Of a stretch of DNA of 64,000 nucleotides, positions 8,126-17,072 are shown piece after piece. Position 1 is the first letter of the stretch; each line of letters starts with the position of its first letter. This DNA is from Belliella calami. GTDB taxonomy: Bacteria; Bacteroidota; Bacteroidia; Cytophagales; Cyclobacteriaceae. Position numbers and translations under genes: made by a program. The notes under the pieces were generated by a model that saw nothing but the letters and a program-made list of their open reading frames with translations, searched no databases and had not been told where the DNA came from. The stretch is taken from assembly GCF_022549695.1 (NCBI RefSeq), contig NZ_JAKZGS010000019.1, forward strand, positions 1 to 64,000. Reading direction: 5' to 3'.

Positions 8126-9178
8126 ATGAAAACTATAAAAGGGCCAGCTATATTTTTGGCACAATTTGCTGATGATAAAGCGCCGTTTAATGATTTGAAA
8201 AGTATCTGCGAATGGATGGCATCAGTAGGATACTATGGAGTACAAATCCCATCTTGGGACGGCAGATTGATAGACTTACAAAAAGCAGCGGAAAGTCAAA
8301 CTTATGCTGACGAGATCAAAGGTATTGTCAATGAAGCGGGATTGGAAATTACAGAACTTTCCACTCACCTTCAAGGCCAGTTGGTAGCTGTTCACCCTGC
8401 TTACAATGAGCTTTTTGATGGATTTGCCCCCGCAAATTTGGCAGGAAACTTAAAGGGTAAGACAGAATGGGCCACGCAGCAGTTAAAATATGCAGCGAAA
8501 GCTTCAAAAAATCTTGGTTTGACGGCGCATGCAACATTTTCCGGGGCATTGATGTGGCATACAGTTTATCCATGGCCACAAAGACCTGCAGGACTGGTTG
8601 ATACCGGATTTGCAGAGCTAGCCAAAAGATGGTTACCTATTTTAGATACTTTCGAAGAAAATGGTGTAGATCTTTGCTACGAGTTACATCCAGGGGAAGA
8701 TTTGCACGACGGGATTACATTTGAAATGTTTTTGGAAAAAGTAAATAACCACAAGCGAGCAAATATACTTTATGATCCGAGCCATTTTGTTTTGCAATGT
8801 TTGGATTATTTGCAATTCATTGATATTTATCATGATAGGATCAAGATGTTTCATGTCAAAGATGCCGAATTTAACCCCACAGGAAGGCAAGGAGTGTATG
8901 GTGGTTACCAAGGCTGGGTAGATCGCGCAGGAAGATTCCGCTCACTAGGAGATGGTCAGGTGGATTTTAGTGGTATATTTAGCAAACTTTCGCAGTATGA
9001 CTTCGATGGTTGGGCAGTGTTAGAATGGGAGTGTGCGATCAAGCATCCAGAGCAAGGTGCGATCGAAGGCGCTCAGTTCATAGCTGACCATATTATTACA
9101 GTTACAGATAAGGCCTTTGATGACTTTGCAGGATCAGGAGCTGATGAAGATTTTAATAAAAAAATATTAGGAATTTAA
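8126..9178 (+). CDS. Sugar phosphate isomerase/epimerase (cytoplasmic TIM barrel)
   Basis: 350 residues without a signal peptide. Metal-site residues of the xylose-isomerase-like barrel are visible: E in CYELHPGE, D and H in LYDPSHF, H in MFHVKDAEF and E in VLEWECA. Length is slightly above the usual 270-300 because of loops after the third strand and the C-terminal extension. It pairs with the upstream Gfo/Idh/MocA dehydrogenase, an arrangement common in inositol- and keto-sugar-degrading loci. Substrate unknown. Confidence 0.88.
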   Translation: MKTIKGPAIFLAQFADDKAPFNDLKSICEWMASVGYYGVQIPSWDGRLIDLQKAAESQTYADEIKGIVNEAGLEITELSTHLQGQLVAVHPAYNELFDGFAPANLAGNLKGKTEWATQQLKYAAKASKNLGLTAHATFSGALMWHTVYPWPQRPAGLVDTGFAELAKRWLPILDTFEENGVDLCYELHPGEDLHDGITFEMFLEKVNNHKRANILYDPSHFVLQCLDYLQFIDIYHDRIKMFHVKDAEFNPTGRQGVYGGYQGWVDRAGRFRSLGDGQVDFSGIFSKLSQYDFDGWAVLEWECAIKHPEQGAIEGAQFIADHIITVTDKAFDDFAGSGADEDFNKKILGI

Positions 9179-9203
9179 TAACCATAAATAAATAATTAAA
9201 AAA

Positions 9204-9629
9204 ATGAAACTATTTAAACCCTTTTCTATTGGCGTTATTGCATTGTCTTCTTTGGCTTATGCTTGTGGAGGCGGTAGCCAAGAATCGACGGAAACTGCCA
9301 GCAATTCTACTCCCGCTCCCGCTCAAGAAGTAAAAGTGAGCTTGGAAGACAAGTACAAAGATGACCCGATTTTTATTACAGGATCATTGAAAGCCAAAGA
9401 AGCAGGATGTACGGCTTGTCACATGTTAGAGCGAAAGGTAGTTGGACCATCTTACGCAGATGTTGCAGAGAAATATGAAAATACGCCAGAAAATGTATCA
9501 ATGCTCGCTGATCATGTAATCAACGGGAATGTAGGAAATTGGGGAGAGATTCAGATGCCTTCGCATCCACATTTGGAGAGATCTGACGTGGAAGATATGA
9601 TTAAGTATGTATTACTATTAAAAAGATAG
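9204..9629 (+). CDS. Cytochrome c lipoprotein, likely electron acceptor of the sugar dehydrogenase
   Basis: 141 residues. A lipobox places the lipidated Cys at 21, then comes a Ser/Thr/Ala-rich linker and a small class I cytochrome c domain with haem motif CTACH (69-73) and axial Met118 in IQMPSHP. It should be anchored on the periplasmic side. It is the only cytochrome in this locus, and the GMC subunit has a cluster motif suited to pass electrons to one, so it is the natural acceptor. It is followed after 1 base by the DUF1080 gene. Confidence 0.88.
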   Translation: MKLFKPFSIGVIALSSLAYACGGGSQESTETASNSTPAPAQEVKVSLEDKYKDDPIFITGSLKAKEAGCTACHMLERKVVGPSYADVAEKYENTPENVSMLADHVINGNVGNWGEIQMPSHPHLERSDVEDMIKYVLLLKR

Positions 9630-9630
9630 A

Positions 9631-10368
9631 ATGAAAACTCTTAAATATTCGATTTTTGCACTTTCGGCTTTGACCTTTGCTTGTGGTGGAAGCCAAGAGG
9701 TAAGGGAAGTGACCATTGAAAATGAAGTTATTGAAGTAGAGTCAGAATGGATTAGCCTTTTTGATGGGGATTCTTTTGATGGCTGGAAAAAGTATGGTGG
9801 AGGTGAGGTGGGGGCTGCTTGGAAAATTCAAGATGGAGCTATTTATTTAGATGCAAAAAATAAAGATGGATGGCAAACTGGTGACGGAGGGGATATTTTG
9901 ACAGAAGAAGCGTTTGATAATTTTCACCTGAAGGTGGAATGGAAAATTGCCAAAGATGGAAATAGCGGGATCATCTTCTATGTCCATGAATCAGAAGAAT
10001 ATCCGTACCCATGGTCTACAGGAATGGAAATGCAGGTTTTGGATAATGATGGACACCCGGATGCCAAAATCACCACTCACAGAGCAGGGGATTTATACGA
10101 TTTAATTCAGTCTTCTGAAGAAACTGTAAAACCAGTAGGGGAGTGGAATCTTGCAGAGATAGTTTCCAAAGATGGTAATCTTGAACTTCATCTAAACGGT
10201 ACAAAAGTAGTAGAGACAACCCTTTGGACTCCTGAGTGGGAAGAGTTGATTTCGAAAAGCAAATTTAAAGACATGCCGGGTTTTGGTACATTCAAAACTG
10301 GAAAGATCGCACTTCAAGATCATGGAGACGAAGTTTGGTTCAGGAATATTGAAATCAAGAAGCTTTAG
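9631..10368 (+). CDS. DUF1080 (3-keto-disaccharide hydrolase) lipoprotein
   Basis: 245 residues. Lipobox Cys at 18, then the jellyroll DUF1080 domain with its typical start WISLFDGDSFDGWKKYG and later GMEMQVLDNDGHPD and WFRNIEIKKL. DUF1080 proteins cleave glycosidic bonds of 3-keto glycosides by elimination/hydration, the step after C3 oxidation. It is adjacent to the cytochrome c gene and is the last gene of the arm before a terminator. This gene is the strongest pointer to a 3-keto-glycoside pathway here. Confidence 0.88.
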   Translation: MKTLKYSIFALSALTFACGGSQEVREVTIENEVIEVESEWISLFDGDSFDGWKKYGGGEVGAAWKIQDGAIYLDAKNKDGWQTGDGGDILTEEAFDNFHLKVEWKIAKDGNSGIIFYVHESEEYPYPWSTGMEMQVLDNDGHPDAKITTHRAGDLYDLIQSSEETVKPVGEWNLAEIVSKDGNLELHLNGTKVVETTLWTPEWEELISKSKFKDMPGFGTFKTGKIALQDHGDEVWFRNIEIKKL

Positions 10369-10692
10369 ATTTAATTAGAAATTTATATCCATAAAGCGCT
10401 TGGAAGACTTTCACAGGTCATCCAAATTCTTTATTTTTGAATAAGTTTAATTAATTAATAACTCTTTACTTGCAATGGATCCCTGAAAGCGTTTTCAGGG
10501 GTTTGTTTTTTTTACCTAATTGCGTTTTTTTGAAAAAGTTTTTGCTTAAATTTTGTTTTTTGAGCATTTTTATTCCTCAGATCTGTTTCTTCTTTGTTCT
10601 ATTGTTTTAAAGTTCTACTTTTCAAAGAGCTTTGATGTCTTAGAAATAAGTGTTTAAAGATTTTTTAATCATAAAAAAACTATTTTAAAATT
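10369..10692. other. Left edge of the accessory island
   Basis: 324 bases with no gene. It holds the terminator at 10481-10513 and then AT-rich DNA leading to the SUKH gene. I see no tRNA, integrase or direct repeat that would mark a classical island end. Confidence 0.5.
10481..10513 (+). terminator. Terminator of the sugar-oxidation operon
   Basis: CCCTGAAA (10481-10488) pairs with TTTCAGGG (10493-10500) around a 4-base loop, followed by a T-rich tract. Confidence 0.85.
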
Positions 10693-11769
10693 ATGATGAA
10701 TCTAAAATCCATCCCCTGCAACCACCAACTTCAGCAATTACAGCTTGCTGATATTCCATTTAACACCATAGAAATTGCTGCTATTCCAGAGCCTTTTTTT
10801 AAATATGAAGGAGCTCAATGGTTTGACCACAAAGCTTTCAGGGATATTTTGCTGGAAAAACTGACTTTACATCTGCATAGTAATGTGCTGAAACTTTTGG
10901 TTTTTACACCCAAAGAAAATCAAACTTATACGGCATTTGCCTATTTGGCAAAACAAGAAATTGTGGCGATGCAGCTTCCTAATTCCGGCAATTTTAAAGC
11001 GTGGATGGATAATATTCTTGAAAAACAAGAAGATGCTTTTTCGGATAGTTTTTTCAAGAGCGAACCAGATCCAAATGAAAGGTATTTGGTTGAATTTGGG
11101 AAAGGAAGTTTTTCTGTAAAAAGTGGCATAGGTGTTCTTTATGACGACAAACCAAATGAAACTGGAGCTTACCTTCACAAAAAAGCACCTGCCGATTATA
11201 ATAAAGCCGCATTGACCAACGAGAAAGACCAATTCATTCAAAACTATGTCAGAACAAATGATGAAGTGGTGAATGATGAAGCTTTACAACAATTATTTCA
11301 CGAGTTTATTCAGTCCAAAAACCTAATTCCAAATCCACCTGAAAACAATGAAAAGGTGTATAGCGAATTTGAAACGCTCGCAAAGTATCAATTTCCTGAA
11401 GTGCTAAAAATCTTGCTCAACTTTCATAACGGTATCGAAAACACAGGCTTTTTTTCCGCCCAAAAAATCCTAGCAGAATGGAAAATCTGGAAAGGAATTT
11501 ATGATGATCCAAATTGGAAGCTGGAAGACCTTACTGGTAACAATCAAGCCGATGGGCTCAAAACCATTTGTGTTTACACCAATCCCTATTGGGTGCCGTT
11601 TTACAGTACGGGAGGTGGCAATTTTTATGCGATAGATTATGCTCCGGGTATTCAGGGGAAATCGGGACAAATTATTGCTTTTGGAGCAGATACAAGTCAA
11701 ATCAGCTTGATTGCAGGAAGTATGGAAGATTTTTTACAACAATTAATCTCTGGAAATATCAACCTTTAA
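10693..11769 (+). CDS. SMI1/KNR4 (SUKH) domain protein
   Basis: 358 residues, no signal peptide. The C-terminal third (about 235-345) carries the SUKH pattern: FPEVLKILLNFHNG, then WVPFYSTGGGNFYAIDYAPG and GQIIAFGAD. SUKH domains are the commonest immunity proteins of bacterial polymorphic toxins. The N-terminal 220 residues have no domain I recognise and may be a second module. It is the first gene of the island and precedes a lipoprotein gene by 10 bases. Confidence 0.8.
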   Translation: MMNLKSIPCNHQLQQLQLADIPFNTIEIAAIPEPFFKYEGAQWFDHKAFRDILLEKLTLHLHSNVLKLLVFTPKENQTYTAFAYLAKQEIVAMQLPNSGNFKAWMDNILEKQEDAFSDSFFKSEPDPNERYLVEFGKGSFSVKSGIGVLYDDKPNETGAYLHKKAPADYNKAALTNEKDQFIQNYVRTNDEVVNDEALQQLFHEFIQSKNLIPNPPENNEKVYSEFETLAKYQFPEVLKILLNFHNGIENTGFFSAQKILAEWKIWKGIYDDPNWKLEDLTGNNQADGLKTICVYTNPYWVPFYSTGGGNFYAIDYAPGIQGKSGQIIAFGADTSQISLIAGSMEDFLQQLISGNINL

Positions 11770-11779
11770 AAGCAAAAAA

Positions 11780-12364
11780 ATGAATAAAATTATTCCACTT
11801 TTTCTATTAAGCATTTTGGCTGTGAGTTGTTCAAGTTGTTCTGCTCAAAAACAAAATAATCAATCTTTAAATAAACAAAATAATATGACACGTTTTATCA
11901 AATCTATGGCAACAGGCTATGTCAAATCCGGGAACTACGGCGGTTCTACACAACACGAACAATTTCCTTCGGTGTACAATTACAGCTATTTCAATGGCGA
12001 AACTTCAGAAAAAAACAAGGAATTTCAATCCTTATTCAACCTTTATCTTCAAAATATAAAGGTAAATAACAGCGTTACCCTGCAAGATTACCTCACACAT
12101 TTGTTAAACAACAATACCGAAAAACTTAAGGAAATCCACAGCCAAAACCAAGATAAAAAAGAAGTAGGCAACAGCAATCAAGAACTCCCAACGCTGTTTT
12201 TTGTAGATGATGAAGCTGGTACCGTGCTTCGCATTGATCCTTATTTGGTACAATTAAGTTGGAACAAACACACAGAAAAACTCAACAAATTTTTACAAGA
12301 AAACGCTACCCATTTTAGTAGTGAAATACCTGACGAATTTTATATTAAATACTATGGAAAATAA
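11780..12364 (+). CDS. Lipoprotein of unknown function
   Basis: 194 residues with a signal peptide and lipobox (LAVSC) followed by a Cys-Ser-rich start. The body is hydrophilic, Asn/Gln/Lys-rich and includes FFVDDEAGTVLRIDPYLVQ. No family recognised. It lies 10 bases after the SUKH gene and is probably co-transcribed with it. The first repeat cluster starts 7 bases after its stop. Confidence 0.65.
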   Translation: MNKIIPLFLLSILAVSCSSCSAQKQNNQSLNKQNNMTRFIKSMATGYVKSGNYGGSTQHEQFPSVYNYSYFNGETSEKNKEFQSLFNLYLQNIKVNNSVTLQDYLTHLLNNNTEKLKEIHSQNQDKKEVGNSNQELPTLFFVDDEAGTVLRIDPYLVQLSWNKHTEKLNKFLQENATHFSSEIPDEFYIKYYGK

Positions 12365-12370
12365 TCATAA

Positions 12371-12712
12371 AACCACATAGTAACATAGAAAACATAGAAG
12401 CTAAACGGTAAAAACTATGTGTAGCTATGTGTCAATTCTGCCAAAGGTGGACACGAGTAGTGGAAAATATAAACCACATAGTCACATAGAAAACATAGAA
12501 GCTATGTGCTCAAAAAAACTATGTGTAGCTATGTGTCTATTCTGCCAAAGGTGGACACGTGTAGTGGAAAATATAAACCACATAGTAACATAGAGAACAT
12601 AGAAGCTAAACGGTAAAAACTATGTGCAACTATGTGTCTATTCTGCCAAATGCGGACACGTGTTGTAGAAAAATGAAAACCACATAGTAGCATAGAGAAC
12701 ATAGAAGTTAAG
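12371..12712 (+). repeat. CATAG palindromic repeat, cluster A (3 full units plus a half)
   Basis: Units start at 12371, 12472, 12576 and 12678 (spacing 101, 104, 102). Each opens AACCACATAG, carries three CATAG blocks, a variable 15-20 base centre, then CTATGTG blocks, and ends GTGTAGTGG or a variant. The first three contain the short insert CTGCCAAAGG or a variant near the right end. The fourth is a left half cut off before the next gene start at 12732. Confidence 0.9.
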
Positions 12713-12731
12713 TGATATAATTATATACTAT

Positions 12732-13616
12732 ATGAAAATAAATGTCAAAGTCCAAAGCGGCAAACTTTTCATCAATGATACTGAAATAGAATTTCCGGTA
12801 CACCGTCAAAAATTAGAAGCAATTTTTGGCAAGCCCAGCAGATTGTATTATAATATCAATTGGAAATGCGTTTGGGATCATCTCGGTATTTATACAGATT
12901 ATGGGGTTTGGGATAAAATATACCGCATTCATTTTTTGCAAAAACCTTATCCCATTGAAAAGGAAAATGCATCAAGAAGTTTCTTTGAAGGCACTCTTTC
13001 TATTGATGACAAGCAAATTACTACTGAAAAAGTTGAGCAAATAACCTGGAAAAAAATGGTTTTCCGCCAATTTAAATATGCTGAAACTTTTGAGCCGTTT
13101 GGTTTTTGTTTCGAGTTTAATTACCAATACCGCAAAGAAATCCCGGCTGATAAGTATTTGATAAAAACTACAGAGCAACCTATCGTAGCGTTTCAAGACT
13201 TTAAATTTAAACTATTGGTTATTGATGAATTGATGTATAAGCAGCAGATCCTCAAACCAAAATTTGATTTGTATGAATTTGCCGAATGGTATAAAAAACG
13301 GAGTATCGACATAGAAGAAGAAGGGTATGAAGAGATTGCAGAAGTGACAGATTTTTTTGAAAGATTGCCTATCACTACAGATCAAGCTGCAAAAGTAGAA
13401 AACTTGTACCAAGATGCAGGGAATTTGATTTATGGCGAAATTCAGCGCTTTTGGACAGGTGAAGATGATCAATATGACATCATTAACTTGGCGGATGCTT
13501 TACAATTTCCCAATCTTAAAAAATTAACCATTTTTAAAGCAATAGAGCAGGAAGAAAAACAACAAGAAAGCATCAATCTATTAAGAGAAAATGGAATTGA
13601 TGTTCAGTTTTTTTAA
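12732..13616 (+). CDS. Uncharacterised protein with a DUF7738-like N-terminus
   Basis: 294 residues, soluble. The opening (KINVKVQSGKLFINDTEIEF, then FGKPSR and WDHLGIYTDYG) resembles the small beta-rich DUF7738 module found in effector/immunity neighbourhoods; I hold this with moderate confidence. The C-terminal part is acidic and ends with a short leucine-rich stretch (LQFPNLKKLTIFKAI). Repeat cluster A runs into its 5' flank, so the half-unit probably lies in its leader RNA. Confidence 0.6.
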   Translation: MKINVKVQSGKLFINDTEIEFPVHRQKLEAIFGKPSRLYYNINWKCVWDHLGIYTDYGVWDKIYRIHFLQKPYPIEKENASRSFFEGTLSIDDKQITTEKVEQITWKKMVFRQFKYAETFEPFGFCFEFNYQYRKEIPADKYLIKTTEQPIVAFQDFKFKLLVIDELMYKQQILKPKFDLYEFAEWYKKRSIDIEEEGYEEIAEVTDFFERLPITTDQAAKVENLYQDAGNLIYGEIQRFWTGEDDQYDIINLADALQFPNLKKLTIFKAIEQEEKQQESINLLRENGIDVQFF

Positions 13617-13625
13617 CTATTTTAA

Positions 13626-13730
13626 ATGAAAGCAACGAACAGTTTGATGGAACAAAACAGCCCAAAAAACAAAGAAATAACCTTGCAATACACGGAATAT
13701 CAAAACACAAACAACCACATAGGAACATAG
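13626..13730 (+). other. Possible small ORF or gene remnant ending inside a repeat
   Basis: An ATG-initiated 34-codon frame begins ten bases after the previous stop and ends at a TAG supplied by the CATAG block of repeat unit B1. It is too short to assign. It could be the 5' stub of a gene cut by the repeat, or chance. Confidence 0.25.
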
Positions 13731-13885
13731 AGAACATAGAAGTTAAACGGTAAAAACTATGTGTAGCTATGTGTCTATCCTGCCAAAGGTGGACACGTGT
13801 GGTAGAAAAAAACAAACCACATAGAAACATAGAGAACATAGAAGATAAGTAAAAAAACTATGTGCAACTATGTAACTATGTGGTA
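13713..13885 (+). repeat. CATAG palindromic repeat, cluster B (2 units)
   Basis: Units start at 13713 and 13815 (102 apart). The first has the CTGCCAAAGG insert; the second lacks it and reads straight from CTATGTAACTATG to TGGTAG. The GxxExxY gene starts 16 bases later. Confidence 0.9.
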
Positions 13886-13901
13886 GAAAAAACAGAAAAC
13901 T

Positions 13902-14312
13902 ATGACAAAGAAGTATTTAGATGATTTAACTTATAAAGTAATTGGATGCTGCATAAGTGTCCATAATGCTTTAGGGCCAGGCTTATTAGAAAGCGTTTAC
14001 CATAGATGCTTGATGGAGGAATTTAAGTTTCAGGGAATACGCTTTAATTCTGAACTAATTGTGCCTGTAGAGTACCGAAATGTAAAATTGGATGCGTTAT
14101 TGAGAGCAGATTTTTATGTTGAGAATTGCTTGGTTATAGAATTAAAAGCCGTTGAAGCGGTTCTGCCAATACACGAAGCACAGTTAATGACGTACTTGAA
14201 GTTATTAGACGCACCCAAAGGAATTTTAGTCAATTTCAATTGCACCAACATCTTTCACAATGGTCAAAAAACTTATGTAACGGAGAAATATAGAGGTTTG
14301 GATGAAAAATAA
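13902..14312 (+). CDS. GxxExxY family PD-(D/E)XK nuclease-like protein
   Basis: 136 residues, full length for the family. The signature GLLESVY (G-x-x-E-x-x-Y) occurs near residue 28, and the nuclease-like core is visible as RADFYVENCLVIELKAVE (Asp, then ExK) with a later QLMTYLKLL helix. The family is related to restriction-type endonucleases and is common in Bacteroidetes, but its function is not established. Here it is flanked on both sides by clusters B and C of the palindromic repeat, 16 bases upstream and 6 bases downstream. That makes it the obvious candidate for an enzyme acting on the repeat, in the manner of RAYT and REP pairs; this link is inference. Confidence 0.88.
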   Translation: MTKKYLDDLTYKVIGCCISVHNALGPGLLESVYHRCLMEEFKFQGIRFNSELIVPVEYRNVKLDALLRADFYVENCLVIELKAVEAVLPIHEAQLMTYLKLLDAPKGILVNFNCTNIFHNGQKTYVTEKYRGLDEK

Positions 14313-14318
14313 ATATAT

Positions 14319-14596
14319 AAACCACATAGTAACATAGAGAACATAGAAGCTAATCGGTAAAAACTATGTGTAGCTATGTGTCTATCCTGCCAAAGGCGGA
14401 CACGTGTGGTAGAAAATTAAAACCACATAGTCACATAGAAAACATAAAAGCTAGGTGCTCAAAAAAACTATGTGCAACTATGTGTCTATGTGGTAGAAAA
14501 TATAAACCACATAGTAACATAGAAAACATAGCAGCTAATCGGTAAAAAACTATGTGCAACTATGTGTCTATCCAGCCCAAGGCGGACACGTGTGGT
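14319..14596 (+). repeat. CATAG palindromic repeat, cluster C (3 units)
   Basis: Units start at 14319, 14421 and 14505. Units 1 and 3 carry the short insert (CTGCCAAAGGCGG and CAGCCCAAGGCGG). Unit 2 lacks it and is 84 bases rather than 102, showing the ancestral, nearly symmetrical form. Confidence 0.9.
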
Positions 14597-14610
14597 AAAA
14601 AAAAGAAAGT

Positions 14611-15156
14611 ATGAATAAAACAGAACAACAAATAAACAACTACTTCCTCCAACTCCAATCAGCTTTTCCTGAATTTGACACGCAGGAAAAAAAGATTTTT
14701 GAACCTACAGAAACTGATTTTCCTTTTTCTTGGAAAGACCCTTTCAAAGCCTCTGATAATGTACTGAAAGTGCTTGCCCGACACATTGGCTTAAATCCCA
14801 ATCGCATCGAACTGATGTTTTACAGCGATTATCCGGAGGAAGATGTTGAAAACCCAAACGCGATTTATTTGAGGTTTAAAAACAATAAAAAAGCAACGCT
14901 GAAAGACTATCAAAGCAACATCAAACGATTTGCTTTCAACATAGACGCATCCGTTTTTGAGTATGCCGATTGGGTCATTGCCGCTATTGCCCACGAAATT
15001 TGTTATTTGAAACTTTTGGAAAATGGTAAATTTGATGTGAAAGAGGAAAAATTGATCGACATAGCCACAGTTTATTTCGGTTTCGGAAAATTATCTTCAA
15101 TAGCCGTAACCAAGCAAAGCGAAATCACATCTAAAAAATTTGGAAGTTTGAATTAA
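14611..15156 (+). CDS. Uncharacterised protein, possibly a degenerate zinc-peptidase fold
   Basis: 181 residues, soluble. The segment AAIAHEICYLKLL followed about 25 residues later by DIATVYFGFGKLSS has the layout of a HExxH peptidase helix plus its third-ligand helix, but the second His is Tyr (HEICY), so metal binding as usual is unlikely. No family name can be given with confidence. It starts 14 bases after repeat cluster C. Confidence 0.5.
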   Translation: MNKTEQQINNYFLQLQSAFPEFDTQEKKIFEPTETDFPFSWKDPFKASDNVLKVLARHIGLNPNRIELMFYSDYPEEDVENPNAIYLRFKNNKKATLKDYQSNIKRFAFNIDASVFEYADWVIAAIAHEICYLKLLENGKFDVKEEKLIDIATVYFGFGKLSSIAVTKQSEITSKKFGSLN

Positions 15157-15283
15157 GAAGAATGGGCATTTGCTATTCAGTTTTCTTAAAAAAAGATGAT
15201 GTCGGTAGCATTTTTTAAGTACTTTGTTTCAACCTTCAACTCAATAATTGTTTTGACCCAATAGAAATCAACACTTGTTCTCA

Positions 15284-17071
15284 ATGAAAATAATATCCTA
15301 CCTACTTTTTCTATTTTTCGGACTGCAAGTGCAGGCACAGGTTTCTTTGGATTCTATTATTGAATTAAGAAATAACCACCCTTCCAAAGCCATAATTGAG
15401 ATCGACAAGCTTTTGTTTGCCAAAGAAATGCAAGATTCACTTCTTCCATATTTGCACAGAGAGCGGGGTTATGCCTACCAAAACCTTAACGATATTGAAA
15501 AATCTATTGATTTTTTAGAAAAAGCACAAAAAGGCTTTGATGCCAAAACACAAGCAGAGGAATTGCTGAATGTTGAAATTCAACTGTCTAACAATTTTTC
15601 AAATCTGAACAAACAAACTGACGCCATAAAATATGCCAATAGTGCCTTGCAAAGAGCCGAAGTGTTAAACAACAAAGAGCTTATTGTAAAAGCGAACGAT
15701 AACATTTCGTATGTATATTTCAAGCTAGGGCAACTGGATAAAGCGATTGCTTATTTACAGATTTCAGAACAGTATCACAAAAAAAACAAGAACCTTGCAG
15801 AGCTTTCCATTACCTACAACAATATCGCTATTTTGTACAGAAACAAAGGCGATTTGCAAGCTTGCATTCGCTACAACGAAAAATCTTTAGCCCTCAATTT
15901 TGAGCTGAAAGATTTAGCTTCTGTAGCCAAATCTTATAATAATTTGGGGATTGTTTATAACCAATTGAACAATACCGAGGAAGCGACAACCTATTTCACC
16001 AAAGCCATTGCACTAAACGATTCTTTAGGGATAAAAAATAGCAATCCGCTGATTTCTTTGGCACTTTTACAACATCAAAAAAAGGAATATAAAAACGAAC
16101 AAGAAACCCTGCTAAAAGCACTCGAAATTGAGCAACAAACAGGTCGTCTTGATATTCAAAAATCAATTTATCAGTCGTTGCTGAAAAACAGTTTAGAACT
16201 AAACATTCCTAACATCGCACAACGTTATCAGGTTTCTATTGAACACATTGACACGCAGATTATGCAACGCCAAAGGCAAGAAAATCTACAGCTTATTGAT
16301 ACGCACAAACAATTACTTGAAAACGAACTAAAATGGCGAGAACAACAGCAACAAACCATTACCTATAAATGGATTGCGGTTTCTGTTTTCTTACTGGCAT
16401 TTGCCTTTGGGATTTATTTTTATCAGCGTCATACCAAAAAAGAAATAGTTCGCCAAAAAGAGCGAGCATTGCTGGAACAAAAAATCCTTCGTTCGCAAAT
16501 GAATCCGCATTTTATCTTTAATGCCCTGACCGCCATTCAGAATAAAGTGATGGAAAATAATCCGCTACACACGGCAACTTACATTTCAAGATTTGCCAAG
16601 CTCGTTCGCCAAAATTTCGATTTTACACAAAAGGAATTCATCACCCTGGAAGAAGATTTGGATGCGTTGAAAAACTATATGGCAACACAACAAATGCGTT
16701 TTGAAAATAAGTTTGAATATGAATTTAAAATTGATGAAAGGATAAGTCCTGATTTCATCAAAATTCCGCCGATGCTGTTGCAACCCTTTGTAGAAAATGC
16801 CATTGAGCACGGTTTCAAAGACATTTCCCATAAAGGAAAAATTGAAATCCTTGTTGTGCAACAAAATAAAGAGCAAATTCGCTTCAAAATCATTGACAAC
16901 GGAAAAGGTTTTTTCCCAAAACACGATGCAAAACTGCACGCTTTGGAAATTATCAAAACCCGTTTGAAGCTCAACAATGCCAATGACGAAGCTACTTTTT
17001 CCATTCAAAACAGAGCGGATGGTTCCGGTACCGAAGTGACTTTTTTATTAACTTTGGCCCAATACCAATAA
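15284..17071 (+). CDS. TPR-containing LytS-type sensor histidine kinase
   Basis: 595 residues from the ATG at 15284 (a TTG three codons earlier is less likely). Signal peptide, six or seven TPR-like helical repeats (about 20-300) in the periplasm, a coiled region, one membrane helix (about 360-380), then the His_kinase domain with MNPHFIFNALTAIQ (phosphoacceptor His), VENAIEHGF (N box) and IDNGKGF (G box). Partner regulator follows after 1 base. The TPR sensor type is typical of Bacteroidetes LytS/LytT pairs; the signal is unknown. Confidence 0.92.
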   Translation: MKIISYLLFLFFGLQVQAQVSLDSIIELRNNHPSKAIIEIDKLLFAKEMQDSLLPYLHRERGYAYQNLNDIEKSIDFLEKAQKGFDAKTQAEELLNVEIQLSNNFSNLNKQTDAIKYANSALQRAEVLNNKELIVKANDNISYVYFKLGQLDKAIAYLQISEQYHKKNKNLAELSITYNNIAILYRNKGDLQACIRYNEKSLALNFELKDLASVAKSYNNLGIVYNQLNNTEEATTYFTKAIALNDSLGIKNSNPLISLALLQHQKKEYKNEQETLLKALEIEQQTGRLDIQKSIYQSLLKNSLELNIPNIAQRYQVSIEHIDTQIMQRQRQENLQLIDTHKQLLENELKWREQQQQTITYKWIAVSVFLLAFAFGIYFYQRHTKKEIVRQKERALLEQKILRSQMNPHFIFNALTAIQNKVMENNPLHTATYISRFAKLVRQNFDFTQKEFITLEEDLDALKNYMATQQMRFENKFEYEFKIDERISPDFIKIPPMLLQPFVENAIEHGFKDISHKGKIEILVVQQNKEQIRFKIIDNGKGFFPKHDAKLHALEIIKTRLKLNNANDEATFSIQNRADGSGTEVTFLLTLAQYQ

Positions 17072-17072
17072 A

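Noticed and set aside
10369-10692. att site or tRNA-proximal integration site for the island
   Set aside because: No tRNA, integrase or direct repeats shared with the right edge near 27623 could be found by eye.
13573-13839. Leftward 88-residue reading frame
   Set aside because: It is made of the reverse complement of the CATAG repeat (repeating MFSMFLCG) and the end of an upstream gene; a product of the repeat, not a gene.
12371-14596. CRISPR array
   Set aside because: The units are 84-106 bp tandem copies without unique spacers, no cas genes are near, and the palindrome structure differs from CRISPR repeats.
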